Positions 24,032-32,487 of a stretch of DNA of 64,000 bases are shown one piece after another (positions within the stretch are counted from its first letter, which is position 1; every line of letters starts with the position of its first letter). A program made the translations under genes and the position numbers. Source of the DNA: Sphingobium fluviale (lineage in GTDB: Bacteria > Pseudomonadota > Alphaproteobacteria > Sphingomonadales > Sphingomonadaceae); contig NZ_SBKP01000002.1 of assembly GCF_004122115.1 (NCBI RefSeq), positions 124,001 through 188,000 on the forward strand, given 5' to 3'. Under the pieces are notes generated by a model that did not search any database, was not told the origin of the DNA, and worked only from the letters and a program-made list of their open reading frames with translations.

Positions 24032-24337
24032 TCAATTCCCGCTGGCGAAGTTGTCCGTCATCTGTTCGATATAGCCGTTGACCTGATCCTCGGCATCGGC
24101 GGCGGACTCTTTCTCGCTCATGCCATCAGCCTTGTTGGCGGCGATGAGGGCGGCTCGGAATGTCGCTTCCTTGTCAGCGCACTTGGCTTTCAGGCCGGGG
24201 ACGAACTCTTCCTTCGGCATTTTGCGGTCCACCGCATCGTTGGTGAACTGGGTAAGGCACCCGGCATAGGCCTGGCGCGCCTTGGGAACGGCAACTGCGG
24301 GCGTAGCCGCGGCGAAGATCATTGCGATGAGTATCAT
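24032..24337 (-). CDS. Small secreted protein on the opposite strand inside the GTA cluster
   Basis: 101-aa protein I cannot assign to a named family. A signal peptide is evident (MILIAMIFAAATPAVAVP) and a strong GGAGGGG ribosome site precedes ATG 24337, so the gene looks real. The mature part is helical and charged (KARQAYAGCLTQFTNDAVD, MPKEEFVPGLKAKCADKE, EKESAADAEDQVNGYIEQM) with two Cys that may pair. It faces away from the GTA reading direction between tail terminator and tail tube, so its transcript would be antisense to the GTA mRNA. Confidence 0.8.
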   Translation of the reverse strand: MILIAMIFAAATPAVAVPKARQAYAGCLTQFTNDAVDRKMPKEEFVPGLKAKCADKEATFRAALIAANKADGMSEKESAADAEDQVNGYIEQMTDNFASGN

Positions 24338-24418
24338 AATAGCCCCTCCATACCACCAAATGGCTGCACGAATGCTTAACGCCTTTGCGGCCTTCTTTTA
24401 TGAAAGGAACAGTGCGCC

Positions 24419-24826
24419 ATGAGCGTCGAAAAAGGAAGCGCGTTTTTGCTGAAGATCGGCAACGGTGACACGCCGTTGACCTATACCACCATCGCCGGTC
24501 TGCGCACGACGCAGCTTTCGGTCAGCGGCGAGGCGGTGAACATCACCAACAAGGATTCGGGCGGGTGGCGCGAGCTGCTGTCGGGCGCAGGGGTGCGGGC
24601 GGTGAGCGTCTCTGCTGCCGGCATCTTCACCGGATCGGCGGGCGAGGTGAGCATCCGCAACCGCGCGCTTGCGGGCGTGATCGACGACTATGAGCTGAGC
24701 TTCGAGAGCGGCGAGCGGATGCAGGGCACGTTCCTTGTCACCCGCCTCGATTATGCGGGCGATTATAATGGCGAGCGCACCTACACGATCAGCCTCGAAA
24801 GCTCCGGCACGGTGGTGAGCCTGTGA
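24419..24826 (+). CDS. GTA major tail tube protein (gp9)
   Basis: 135-aa beta-rich protein that polymerises into the tail tube. ATG 24419 follows TGAAAGGAAC. Typical features are the N-terminal GSAFLLKIGNG, TYTTIAGLRTTQLSVSGEAV, the NITNKDSGGWRELLSGAG turn common to tail tube proteins of siphophages, and the C-terminal TYTISLESSGTVV strand. Its stop overlaps the GTG start of the next gene. Confidence 0.92.
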   Translation: MSVEKGSAFLLKIGNGDTPLTYTTIAGLRTTQLSVSGEAVNITNKDSGGWRELLSGAGVRAVSVSAAGIFTGSAGEVSIRNRALAGVIDDYELSFESGERMQGTFLVTRLDYAGDYNGERTYTISLESSGTVVSL

Positions 24827-25143
24827 CGGCACGCGCGCCCAATGGCTTGCGCGGTGAGGCATCCGTGCTGGTGCGCGGAGAGCGGCTGATGCTGCGCCCC
24901 ACATTTTCCGCGCTGGTGGCGGCGGAGGAAGAGCTTGGCCCGCTGTTTGCGCTGGTCGAGCGGGCGGCGTCCGGCGGGCTGAAGCTCGGCGAGATGGTTG
25001 CGCTGTTCTGGCACTGCCGCTTCGAATGGCCGGAAGAGGTGACGCGCGAGGTTCTGGGCGAGGCGGTGGCGGGCCAGGGGCTGGCCGCGGTGACGCCCGC
25101 GCTGAAAGCGGTGCTGGGCCAGATCCTCTCAGGCGAGGCATGA
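24823..25143 (+). CDS. GTA tail assembly protein, gp10 (GTA_TAC) family
   Basis: 106-aa protein of the gene-transfer-agent family that stands in for the tail assembly chaperone. It starts with GTG overlapping the tail-tube stop. Characteristic blocks are LRPTFSALVAAEEELGPLFALVERAA and LKLGEMVALFWHC. It overlaps the next small gene by 4 bases (ATGA), as in other alphaproteobacterial GTAs. Confidence 0.88.
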   Translation: MTARAPNGLRGEASVLVRGERLMLRPTFSALVAAEEELGPLFALVERAASGGLKLGEMVALFWHCRFEWPEEVTREVLGEAVAGQGLAAVTPALKAVLGQILSGEA

Positions 25144-25349
25144 GCAGCCACGCCTTCGCCCCGGTCGCGGTTCGGCTGGCGGGGCTGGCGGGCTGGCATC
25201 TGGGCTGGAGCGCGGATCAGTTCTGGAACGCCACGCCCGCCGAGATGGAGGCTGTCGTCTCCGCGATGCTGGAGCGCAAGGCAGCCGGAGAAGGGCCGCC
25301 TTCCCGCCCCGATATAGCAAAATTGCAGGAGATGTTTCCCGATGGATGA
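25140..25349 (+). CDS. GTA second tail assembly chaperone (gp10.1, rcc01693-like)
   Basis: 69-aa protein typical of the short open frame between gp10 and the tape measure. FAPVAVRLAGLAGWHLGWSA and DQFWNATPAEMEAVVSAML match the family recognised in GTAs and related phages (TIGR02216 type). It probably wraps the tape measure during tail assembly. Overlaps both neighbours by 4-8 bases. Confidence 0.85.
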   Translation: MSSHAFAPVAVRLAGLAGWHLGWSADQFWNATPAEMEAVVSAMLERKAAGEGPPSRPDIAKLQEMFPDG

Positions 25350-25917
25350 GGAAATCGACCGGCTGGTGATCGCGGTGCGCGCCGATACGCAGGGCTTCGC
25401 GAGAGACGTTGGAGTTATGCGCGACACGCTGGAAGGGCCGCTGGCGCGCGGCGCGGACAAGGCGGGCCGGATGATCGAGACGAGTCTGTTGCGCGCGCTG
25501 CGCACCGGGAAATTCGGCTTCGATGATCTGGCGCGCATCGCGCTGTCGGTGCTGGACCAGATCGCGCAGGAGGCGCTGCGCGTGGCGTTCAAGATGCCCG
25601 GCGGCGGTGGGGATAGCGGCGGCCTGCTCGGTGGCGTGCTGAGCGCCGCCGGCGCGCTGTTCGGTGGCGGTGCGCCAGGGCGGGCGACCGGCGGGCCGGT
25701 GTCTCCGGGCCGGGCCTATCGTGTAGGCGAAAACGGGCCGGAGCTGTTCGTGCCGACGACAAGCGGGCGGGTAATCGCCAGCGGAGCGGGCGGCGGCAGC
25801 GGGCGCGATGTGCGGGTGACGATCAACCTCAACGCGCCGCAGGGCAGCGCGCCTGAGGCTCTGGCGCGCAGTGCCCGCCAGATTGCCAGGAATGTGCGCA
25901 GCGCCCTCTCCGAATAG
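25342..25917 (+). CDS. GTA tape measure protein, short form (gp11)
   Basis: 191-aa protein that sets tail length; GTA tails are short, and so are their tape measures. The N-terminus (IDRLVIAVRADTQGFARDV) is helical. A central Gly-rich hydrophobic stretch (GLLGGVLSAAGALFGGGA) may cross a membrane during DNA delivery. The C-terminal GGPVSPGRAYRVGENGPELFV motif is the phage tape-measure/minor-tail signature. Confidence 0.88.
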   Translation: MDEEIDRLVIAVRADTQGFARDVGVMRDTLEGPLARGADKAGRMIETSLLRALRTGKFGFDDLARIALSVLDQIAQEALRVAFKMPGGGGDSGGLLGGVLSAAGALFGGGAPGRATGGPVSPGRAYRVGENGPELFVPTTSGRVIASGAGGGSGRDVRVTINLNAPQGSAPEALARSARQIARNVRSALSE

Positions 25918-25928
25918 GATTTCTAACA

Positions 25929-28247
25929 ATGGCATATTGGCTGGCGTCCACTGACGGCGGGCAGGAGCGCGCGTTCATAAAGCGCTTTTCGCCCGCATAC
26001 TGGACTGTGAACTTCCCGCGCCCGATGATGGCGAGCGTGGTGACGACCGCGCCGGACGCGCTGCGGGTCGACACTGTATTCTATGGGTCGGGCGATCTCG
26101 CGGGGCTGATCTGGGAGGCGCAGGACCAGTGGGATCACCCGCTGCTTGCCTATGAAACGCGCCGCGATTTCCGCAACTGTCAGTTGCGCTTCCACTGGCG
26201 CTCTGGCGGGATCAGGGCGCTGGATGCGGTCAATGGGCCTACGCTCACTATCGAGGGGCGGGATGCGGGCGGCGCGCCGCGCAGCTGGTACGTGCGCCTC
26301 TGGAATTATGCCAGCGGCTCGCCGACCGACGCCGACATCACGCTCGATTTCAATGCGCTGAACGGCGGGTTCCTGCTGCCAGCTGAGGCGGACCCGGTGT
26401 GGGCGGGCGACATCGACCGTATCTTCATTTCGCTGATCCCGCCCGGATATGACGGCGGCACTACGCAATATGCACTGGGGCAGGAGGGCTGGGTCGAGCT
26501 GACCGGCATCGCCTGCGACGGCTCCGGCTCGGTGCTGTCAATCGGCGATCCGATGCTGCCCGAACACGGCCTTTCGATCGCCACCGGCTATGACGACGCC
26601 TATAACCAGACGCCAGAGCGGGTGCTGCGGCAAATCCGGGCGCTGGGCTATCGCGGTGACATTCTCCATTATGTCGGCATGAGCCATTATTTCCGGCTCG
26701 AACTCAATAGCGGCGGTTATTATGCGAGCCTCAATGGCGGCGTGCTGTGTAGCCCGTGCGCGGCGTGGCACGCGGACTTTGCGGCGCGTGCGCAAGCACA
26801 AGGCTTTGGCGTCATCTGGTCGCTGTCTTACGAACTGCTCGATCAGCATTGCTGGGGCAACTGGAAGCAGCGCGCAGAGGATGGGTCGCCCGCGCTCACC
26901 GGCTGGTCTCCACCCTCGACATTGCTCTCGCCTGCCGAAAACGGAGCGATGGGCTATCTGCATCAGGTCGGCGCGGCGTTTATTGGCATTGCAGTGGCGG
27001 CTGGCCTCTCGCCGCAGTTTCAGGTGGGCGAGCCGTGGTGGTGGGTGATGCCGGACGGGCGCATCTGCCTTTATGATGCGGCGGCGAAGGCGGCCTTTGG
27101 TGGCAGCCCGGTGTCGATCCCCGATATTCGCGCATCGCTCAACAGTGCGCAGACGGCATTGCTGGATCAGGCAGGCGTGCTGCTGGCGAATTCCACGGCG
27201 GCGCTGGTTGCTGCGGTAAAGGCGGCGGCGCCCGCTGCCAAGGCGCACCTGCTCGCATATCTGCCGACGATACTCGATCCGCTGGCCCCGGAGGCCAAGC
27301 GCGCCAACATGCCTTTGGGCTGGGCCAAGCCCGCGTTCGATGTGTTGCAGCTTGAGGATTATGACTGGGTGACGGGCGGGCATGGCGCGCTCTCCGCCGC
27401 CGGTGCTGCCGCCGCGACCGCGCGGCTGGGCTATGCGGCGGCGGAGCAGCACTATTTGAGCGGCTTCGTGCTGCACTCCATCGATGCCTCGACCCAGTGG
27501 CCGCTGATCGAAGCGGCGGCGCGTGTCGGCGAGGCGCGTGGGGTGGCCCGCACCTTCATCTGGGCGCTGCCCCAAGTGGCGCGCGACGGCTTCACCCATT
27601 TCAGTCTGGCAGGAGAGCCTATGCAGGCGTTCGACGATGTGATCTTCCCCTTGAGCATCGGCAAGGAGGCAAGCGTGACCCCGGCGTTTTCGACCCAGAC
27701 GGTCGAGAGCATATCGGGCCATGAGCGGCGTTCGTCCGACTGGGCAGATGCGCGGCTGCGGTTCGATGCCGGGCCGGGGGTGCGCTCAGAGGCGGACCTC
27801 GTGACGCTGATCGAGTTTTTCCGGGCGCGCAGGGGCGCGGCGCGGGGGTTTCGCTTCACCGATCCGTTCGACAACCAGAGCGCGCCAGTGGGGCAGGTGG
27901 TCAGCCCGGTCGACCAGCGGCTCGGCACGGGCGACGGCGTGACCAGCCAGTTTCGGCTGGCCAAATATTATGGCAGCGGCGCGGACGCGCAACAGCGGCT
28001 CATCAGCCGCCCGGTGGCAGGCACTATCCGCGTTGCCGCCAATGGCGTGGAGCTGACGAGTGGCTGGCAGCATCTGGGCGGCGGGGTGATCTCTTTTTCC
28101 ACCGCTCCCGCCAACGGCGTAATCCTCACCGCCGGGTTCCGGTTCGATGTGCCGGTGCGCTTTGCCGAGGATGCGCTGGAGGTGAACCGCGCGACCTTTG
28201 CGGCGGGCGAAGCGCCCTCGGTGCCGCTGGTGGAGATCCGCGAATGA
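25929..28247 (+). CDS. GTA distal tail protein: DUF2460 fused to a glycoside-hydrolase-like barrel
   Basis: 772-aa protein, far longer than the roughly 200-aa DUF2460 gp12 of R. capsulatus GTA. Residues about 1-200 look like a beta-sandwich (YVRLWNYASGSPTDADITLDF), and 205-565 like a TIM barrel of glycoside-hydrolase type. Glu368 in QVGEPWWWV and Glu476 in LQLEDYDWV sit where clan-A enzymes keep catalytic acids after strands 4 and 7. Residues about 568-772 are DUF2460 (FDDVIFPLSIGKEASVTP, RRGAARGFRFTDPFD). A distal-tail ring with receptor-binding or wall-cutting ability is inferred. Confidence 0.85.
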   Translation: MAYWLASTDGGQERAFIKRFSPAYWTVNFPRPMMASVVTTAPDALRVDTVFYGSGDLAGLIWEAQDQWDHPLLAYETRRDFRNCQLRFHWRSGGIRALDAVNGPTLTIEGRDAGGAPRSWYVRLWNYASGSPTDADITLDFNALNGGFLLPAEADPVWAGDIDRIFISLIPPGYDGGTTQYALGQEGWVELTGIACDGSGSVLSIGDPMLPEHGLSIATGYDDAYNQTPERVLRQIRALGYRGDILHYVGMSHYFRLELNSGGYYASLNGGVLCSPCAAWHADFAARAQAQGFGVIWSLSYELLDQHCWGNWKQRAEDGSPALTGWSPPSTLLSPAENGAMGYLHQVGAAFIGIAVAAGLSPQFQVGEPWWWVMPDGRICLYDAAAKAAFGGSPVSIPDIRASLNSAQTALLDQAGVLLANSTAALVAAVKAAAPAAKAHLLAYLPTILDPLAPEAKRANMPLGWAKPAFDVLQLEDYDWVTGGHGALSAAGAAAATARLGYAAAEQHYLSGFVLHSIDASTQWPLIEAAARVGEARGVARTFIWALPQVARDGFTHFSLAGEPMQAFDDVIFPLSIGKEASVTPAFSTQTVESISGHERRSSDWADARLRFDAGPGVRSEADLVTLIEFFRARRGAARGFRFTDPFDNQSAPVGQVVSPVDQRLGTGDGVTSQFRLAKYYGSGADAQQRLISRPVAGTIRVAANGVELTSGWQHLGGGVISFSTAPANGVILTAGFRFDVPVRFAEDALEVNRATFAAGEAPSVPLVEIRE

Positions 28248-29071
28248 GCGCGTTTGACGCCATATTGGGGCAGGAGCTTGCCGCCTTCGCCTTTTGCTGG
28301 CGGCTGGAGCGGCGGGACGGTGTGACCATCGGGCTGACGAGCCACGACCGGGATCTGACTGTGGCAGGCGTGGTCTATATGGCCGCGCCGGGCATGGTGC
28401 CCTCCGCCATAGCCAAGGGTATCAGCCTGGAGCCGGAGAGCATGGACCTTAAAGGCGCGCTCACCAGTGATGCTATCAGCGAGGCGGACCTCTCGGCGGG
28501 CAAATGGGATGGCGCGTTGCTCACGCTCGCACTGACCGAATGGACCGCGCCGGGGACGATGTGGCTGGAGCTGACGCAAGGCACGTTGGGCGCGGTGGAG
28601 CGGCAGGGCGAGGCCTTTTCCGCCGAGCTGACCGGGCCTGCGGGCGTGCTGGCCGGGCCGGTGGCGCCTGAGACCTCGCCGGGATGCCGCGCGCGGCTGG
28701 GCGACCGGGCATGCCGGGTCGATCTGGCGCGGCACCGGCGCGAGGTGCGCATTTCCGGCATGAGCGCAGAGGTGGCGAGCGTGATGGGCGGCGGCATGGG
28801 CGCGGGCGCCTATGTCTTCGGGCATCTCCGCTGGCTGGAAGGCGAGAACTGCGGAATGACGCAGGGCGTCGTCGCAAATGACTCGGCGAGTGTGACGCTC
28901 TCTGATCTCCCCGCCTTTGCCGTGGCATCGGGGACGCGCGCGCTCATCACCGAAGGATGCGACAAGCAGATGGCAACATGCGCCGCGCGCTTCGCGAACG
29001 CCGCCAATTTTCGCGGTGAGCCATACCTCCCAGGAATGGATCTGCTCACCCGCTATCCCGGAGCAAATTGA
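28244..29071 (+). CDS. GTA tail protein, DUF2163 family (gp13)
   Basis: 275-aa protein of the DUF2163/BR0599 type, part of the tail-tip hub assembly. Family features: FCWRLERRDGVTIGLTSHDR at the start, SPGCRARLGDRACRVDL in the middle, and the Cys-rich GCDKQMATCAARFANAANF near the end, where paired Cys probably bind an iron-sulfur cluster in the R. capsulatus particle. It overlaps gp12 by 4 bases and is separated from the peptidase gene by a stem-loop element. Confidence 0.88.
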   Translation: MSAFDAILGQELAAFAFCWRLERRDGVTIGLTSHDRDLTVAGVVYMAAPGMVPSAIAKGISLEPESMDLKGALTSDAISEADLSAGKWDGALLTLALTEWTAPGTMWLELTQGTLGAVERQGEAFSAELTGPAGVLAGPVAPETSPGCRARLGDRACRVDLARHRREVRISGMSAEVASVMGGGMGAGAYVFGHLRWLEGENCGMTQGVVANDSASVTLSDLPAFAVASGTRALITEGCDKQMATCAARFANAANFRGEPYLPGMDLLTRYPGAN

Positions 29072-29190
29072 TTTTGCCGATAATGGCCTGCGAAAGTCGG
29101 CCCGCTGCGCTTCCGGTGCTCACGACCCTGAAAGGTCGCTCCGCGCCGGTTCTCGCAAGCTGCCATTCTCGGCTCATTCTGGGCAAAATC
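29070..29190. repeat. MITE-like stem-loop element, copy B
   Basis: The core at about 29102-29157 repeats that of 19011-19066 almost exactly (CGCTTCCGGTGCTCACGACC, AAAGGTCGCT, GCGCCGGTTCTCGCA). The ends are a different inverted repeat, GATTTTGCC (29070-29078) with GGCAAAATC (29182-29190), extended imperfectly inward. Its length, 121 bases, equals that of copy A. It lies between gp13 and the NlpC/P60 peptidase gene. Confidence 0.75.
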
Positions 29191-29219
29191 GTTTTTGTTA
29201 ACGAAATTGGGGTTCGATC

Positions 29220-29630
29220 ATGAAACGGGCAGAGAGGATCGTCGCGGCGGCGCGGGCGCTGATCGGTGCACCGTTCCGGCTGCATGGGCGCAGCGCCGAG
29301 ACAGGCGTGGACTGCATCGGGCTTGCGGTGCTTGTGCTTGGCCGGGCGGGGCACCAGCGGTTGGGCAGTGGCAGTGTGCCTGCGGCCTATAGTGTGCGCG
29401 GCGGCACTTTGGAGCGGTTTGTGGCAGGGATGCGTGCCGTGGGGCTGCGCAGGGTCCACGCGGCCAGGCCGGGCGACCTCGTGCTGACGCGCGCAGGGGT
29501 GGCGCAGTTTCACCTGATGGTCGCGACGGGTGCCGGGCATGTTCACGCCGATGCCAGCCTTGGCAAGGTGGTCGAGATGCCGGGGCACTCCCCCTGGCCG
29601 GTGATCGCGCAGTTTCGATGGGGGCGATAG
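29220..29630 (+). CDS. GTA NlpC/P60 cell-wall peptidase (gp14)
   Basis: 136-aa endopeptidase that should open peptidoglycan of the recipient during DNA injection. The catalytic Cys is in GVDCIGLAVLVL; His follows in QFHLMVATGAGHVHAD. It starts at ATG 29220, next to a stem-loop element and without the tight overlap seen for neighbours. It is paired with the hub gene 3 bases downstream, the usual GTA tail-tip arrangement. Confidence 0.9.
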   Translation: MKRAERIVAAARALIGAPFRLHGRSAETGVDCIGLAVLVLGRAGHQRLGSGSVPAAYSVRGGTLERFVAGMRAVGLRRVHAARPGDLVLTRAGVAQFHLMVATGAGHVHADASLGKVVEMPGHSPWPVIAQFRWGR

Positions 29631-29633
29631 CAT

Positions 29634-31811
29634 ATGGCGACATTATTGGTTAGCGTGGTCGGCGCCGTGGGCGGGCCGCTGGGCATCATCCCCGGAAAGC
29701 TGCTCGGCCTTGGTCCCAAGGGACGGGAAGGCCCACGCCTCAGTGATCTGCAGGTGCAGACATCGCGCTATGGCGACCAGATACCCCGGTTGTTCGGCAC
29801 AATGCGCGTGGCGGGATCGGTGATCTGGGGCACGGACCTCGTTGAACAGCGCAAGACGAGCGGCGGCGGCAAGAACAAGCCCAAGACGACGACCTATAGC
29901 TATAGCGCGAGCTTTGCAGTGGCGATTTCGGCCCGGCGCATCGCGGGGATCGGGCGCATATGGGCGGATGGCAACTTGCTGCGCGGCAGCGTGGGGGATT
30001 TCAAGACATATATCAGCTCGTTCCGGCTTTATCCCGGTTCGGAGGATCAGACGGTGGACTATCAGATCGCCGGTGCTGTCGGCTGGCCCAGCGCCAGCGC
30101 GCACCGCGGCATGGCCTATGCAGTGTTTCAGGATTTGTTGCTCACGGATTTCGGCAACCGGATACCCTCGCTCACTTTCGAGGTGATCGCGGATGGCGCC
30201 CCGGTGCCGGTGGCGGACATTGCGCATGACCTGAGCGATGGGCTGATCGCACCGGATGCGGGGGGTGGCGCGCCTGTCATTGCGGGCTATGCCGCGAGCG
30301 GCCCCAGCGTGGCCGATGCGCTCTCGCCGCTGGTGGAGGGCTATTCGCTGGCATTTCGGACGGGCGTGGCGGCGACCAGCCTTGCGCAAGACGCGGCGGT
30401 TGAGGCGCATATTTCTGCCGATATGATTGGCGCACGCTTCAACGACAAGCGCGAACAGGGCGCGAAGCTTGTGCGCGGGCGGGCAGAAGATGCGCCGCTG
30501 CGCGTTTCGGTGCGGCATTACGACCCCGCGCGCGATCATCAGGCCGGGGTGCAGATGGCCGAGCGCTCCGGGCCGGGCCGCCGGGAAGACATGCTCGATC
30601 TTCCCGCCTCGCTCGATGCAGGCGCGGCGCGTGCGCAGGCCGAAGCCCGGCTGCACAGGCTATGGACCGGCAGGCGGACGCTGGAACTGCGCTGTGACTG
30701 GCGCGCCCTCCCGCTGGAGCCTGGCGCTGTCGTTACAGTGGAGGGAGAGGGTGGGCGCTGGCGGATCGAGCGCAGCGAATGGGAGGGCATGGGCGTACGC
30801 CTGATGCTGAGGCAGACAGGCGGCGCGGGAGTCGCGGCGCCCCCGGCCGATGCCGGATCGCCGGTATCGCAGGCCGATGTGCTGCACGGGCCGACCAGCC
30901 TTATGGTGGTCGATCTGCCGATGCCGGACGACACGCTGCTCTCCGCTCCGCTGGTGGTTGCGGCGGCGGCCGGCACTCAGGCCGGGTGGCGTGGGGCGGA
31001 GTTGTTTGTCGAGGACAGCGCGACTGCCGCGCTGACCTCAATCGGCGGCACCGCGCTTCCCGCGGTCATTGGAACCACGGTGAACGCGCTTGGCGCGGCC
31101 TCGCCTGCGCTGTTTGATCTTGCCTCCACCCTCGATGTGCAAATGCTCAACAGCGCCATGCTGCTCACGAACGCGGATGATGCCGCGCTGTTGCGGGGAG
31201 CCAACCAGGCGCTGGTGGGCAAGGAAGTGATCCAGTTTGGGCTGGCGAGCCAGACCGGGCCGACGAGCTGGCGGCTTTCGCGTCTGTTGCGCGGGCGGCG
31301 TGGCACAGAATGGGCGGTGGCCAGCCACACGCCGGGCGAGCATTTTCTACTGCTCGATCAGCCGAGCCTGCTCCCTGTGCCTGCTGCCTATGCGGTGATG
31401 GGGTCGAGCCTGCTGATGGATGCCATCGGCATCGGCGATACTGCGCCAGCGCAAGCGAGCGCGCTGGTGGCGGGGCAGGCGGTGCTGCCGTTGTCGCCCG
31501 TCCATGCGTGGGCTGTCGCTTCCGGCGGGGGATGGCGGCTAGACTGGGTCCGCCGCAGCCGTGTCGGCTGGCAGTGGATCGATGGGGCGGATGCGCCGCT
31601 GGGCGAGGAGCAGGAGGCCTATCGTGTCGACCTGATCCGCAATGGCGCTGTCTATCGCACCGCCACTGCCGTCACCCCGCAATGGACCTATGACGCGGCG
31701 ATGATCGCGGTCGATCATGGCCTTGGCATCAGCGGCGCGGTGACGGCGGAGATCCGCCAGATCGGCAATTATGGTGCTGGCCGCCCGGCCACCCTCACCC
31801 TTTCGATATAA
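29634..31811 (+). CDS. GTA tail hub protein (gp15-like), short form
   Basis: 725-aa baseplate hub. The N-terminus (LLVSVVGAVGGPLGIIPGKLLG) is hydrophobic. The phage-tail_3-like hub region contains RYGDQIPRLFGTMRVAGSVIWGTDLVE and the conserved TTTYSYSASFAVAI. The C-terminal part (GKEVIQFGLASQTGPTSWRLSRLLRGRRGTE) matches the GTA hub C-terminus. The R. capsulatus homologue is much longer and has a TIM-barrel domain near the N-terminus; no such domain is visible here, while one is found in gp12. It ends the core tail genes. Confidence 0.88.
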   Translation: MATLLVSVVGAVGGPLGIIPGKLLGLGPKGREGPRLSDLQVQTSRYGDQIPRLFGTMRVAGSVIWGTDLVEQRKTSGGGKNKPKTTTYSYSASFAVAISARRIAGIGRIWADGNLLRGSVGDFKTYISSFRLYPGSEDQTVDYQIAGAVGWPSASAHRGMAYAVFQDLLLTDFGNRIPSLTFEVIADGAPVPVADIAHDLSDGLIAPDAGGGAPVIAGYAASGPSVADALSPLVEGYSLAFRTGVAATSLAQDAAVEAHISADMIGARFNDKREQGAKLVRGRAEDAPLRVSVRHYDPARDHQAGVQMAERSGPGRREDMLDLPASLDAGAARAQAEARLHRLWTGRRTLELRCDWRALPLEPGAVVTVEGEGGRWRIERSEWEGMGVRLMLRQTGGAGVAAPPADAGSPVSQADVLHGPTSLMVVDLPMPDDTLLSAPLVVAAAAGTQAGWRGAELFVEDSATAALTSIGGTALPAVIGTTVNALGAASPALFDLASTLDVQMLNSAMLLTNADDAALLRGANQALVGKEVIQFGLASQTGPTSWRLSRLLRGRRGTEWAVASHTPGEHFLLLDQPSLLPVPAAYAVMGSSLLMDAIGIGDTAPAQASALVAGQAVLPLSPVHAWAVASGGGWRLDWVRRSRVGWQWIDGADAPLGEEQEAYRVDLIRNGAVYRTATAVTPQWTYDAAMIAVDHGLGISGAVTAEIRQIGNYGAGRPATLTLSI

Positions 31812-31835
31812 CCCAGCCTTTCGGAGTTCGCATTC

Positions 31836-32333
31836 ATGACCACTAACAGTGATCGCTTCGCCCTGCCGCTGTTGCAGGCAGGGCAGGCACAGAAAGAGCT
31901 GACGCATAACGAGGCACTGGCTCTTATCGATATGGTGCTGCACGCGCAGGTGGAGAGCATCACGGTCGCGACGCCACCGGGCGGTGCCGTCGTCGGCCAG
32001 TGCTGGGTAGTGGCGACTGGAGCCACGGGCGCGTGGACCGGGCATGATGGCCAGCTTGCCTGCCTCACTTCCGGCGGCTGGCGCTTCATTGTGCCGCGCA
32101 AGGGGCTGGAGGTGCTGTGCGCCTCTGACGGGCAGAGCTATATCCATGACGGCACGGTCTGGCAGCCGGCCGCCGTGCGGCCCGATGGCGTCTATATCGG
32201 CGGCAATCGGGTCGTTACCGCGCGGCAGGCGGCGATAGCCGATCCCGGCGGCGGCAGTGTTATCGATGTGCAGGCGCGCACCGCCATCGGCCAGATTTTG
32301 GCGGCTATTCGCGCTCATGGACTAATTGCCTGA
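31836..32333 (+). CDS. DUF2793 protein at the end of the GTA cluster
   Basis: 165-aa protein of the DUF2793 family, found in phages and GTA-related loci. RFALPLLQAGQAQKELTHNEAL is the diagnostic start. Short beta repeats (WVVATGATGAWTGHDGQLAC, GGWRFIVPRKGLEV) follow, with a helical tail (ARTAIGQILAAIRAHGLI). It lies 25 bases after the hub gene. A spike or fibre role, perhaps at the tail tip or head vertices, is inferred. Confidence 0.85.
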   Translation: MTTNSDRFALPLLQAGQAQKELTHNEALALIDMVLHAQVESITVATPPGGAVVGQCWVVATGATGAWTGHDGQLACLTSGGWRFIVPRKGLEVLCASDGQSYIHDGTVWQPAAVRPDGVYIGGNRVVTARQAAIADPGGGSVIDVQARTAIGQILAAIRAHGLIA

Positions 32334-32487
32334 ATTCGTGAAATTCCTCGCGCAACACACAGACAACTTTACAATTCGCCAAGGACAAATGCCCTTTCAC
32401 CAATTAAAACTGGTCTTGCCATGAAACTTTCCTGAGAGTAGGGAGTTTTCACAGTCCATGCGACCAAGTTTGGAAAGGGGAATAAAC

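Noticed and set aside
16239..32333. Inducible prophage
   Set aside because: No integrase, repressor, replication, holin or attachment sites, and gene order matches GTAs; called a GTA instead.
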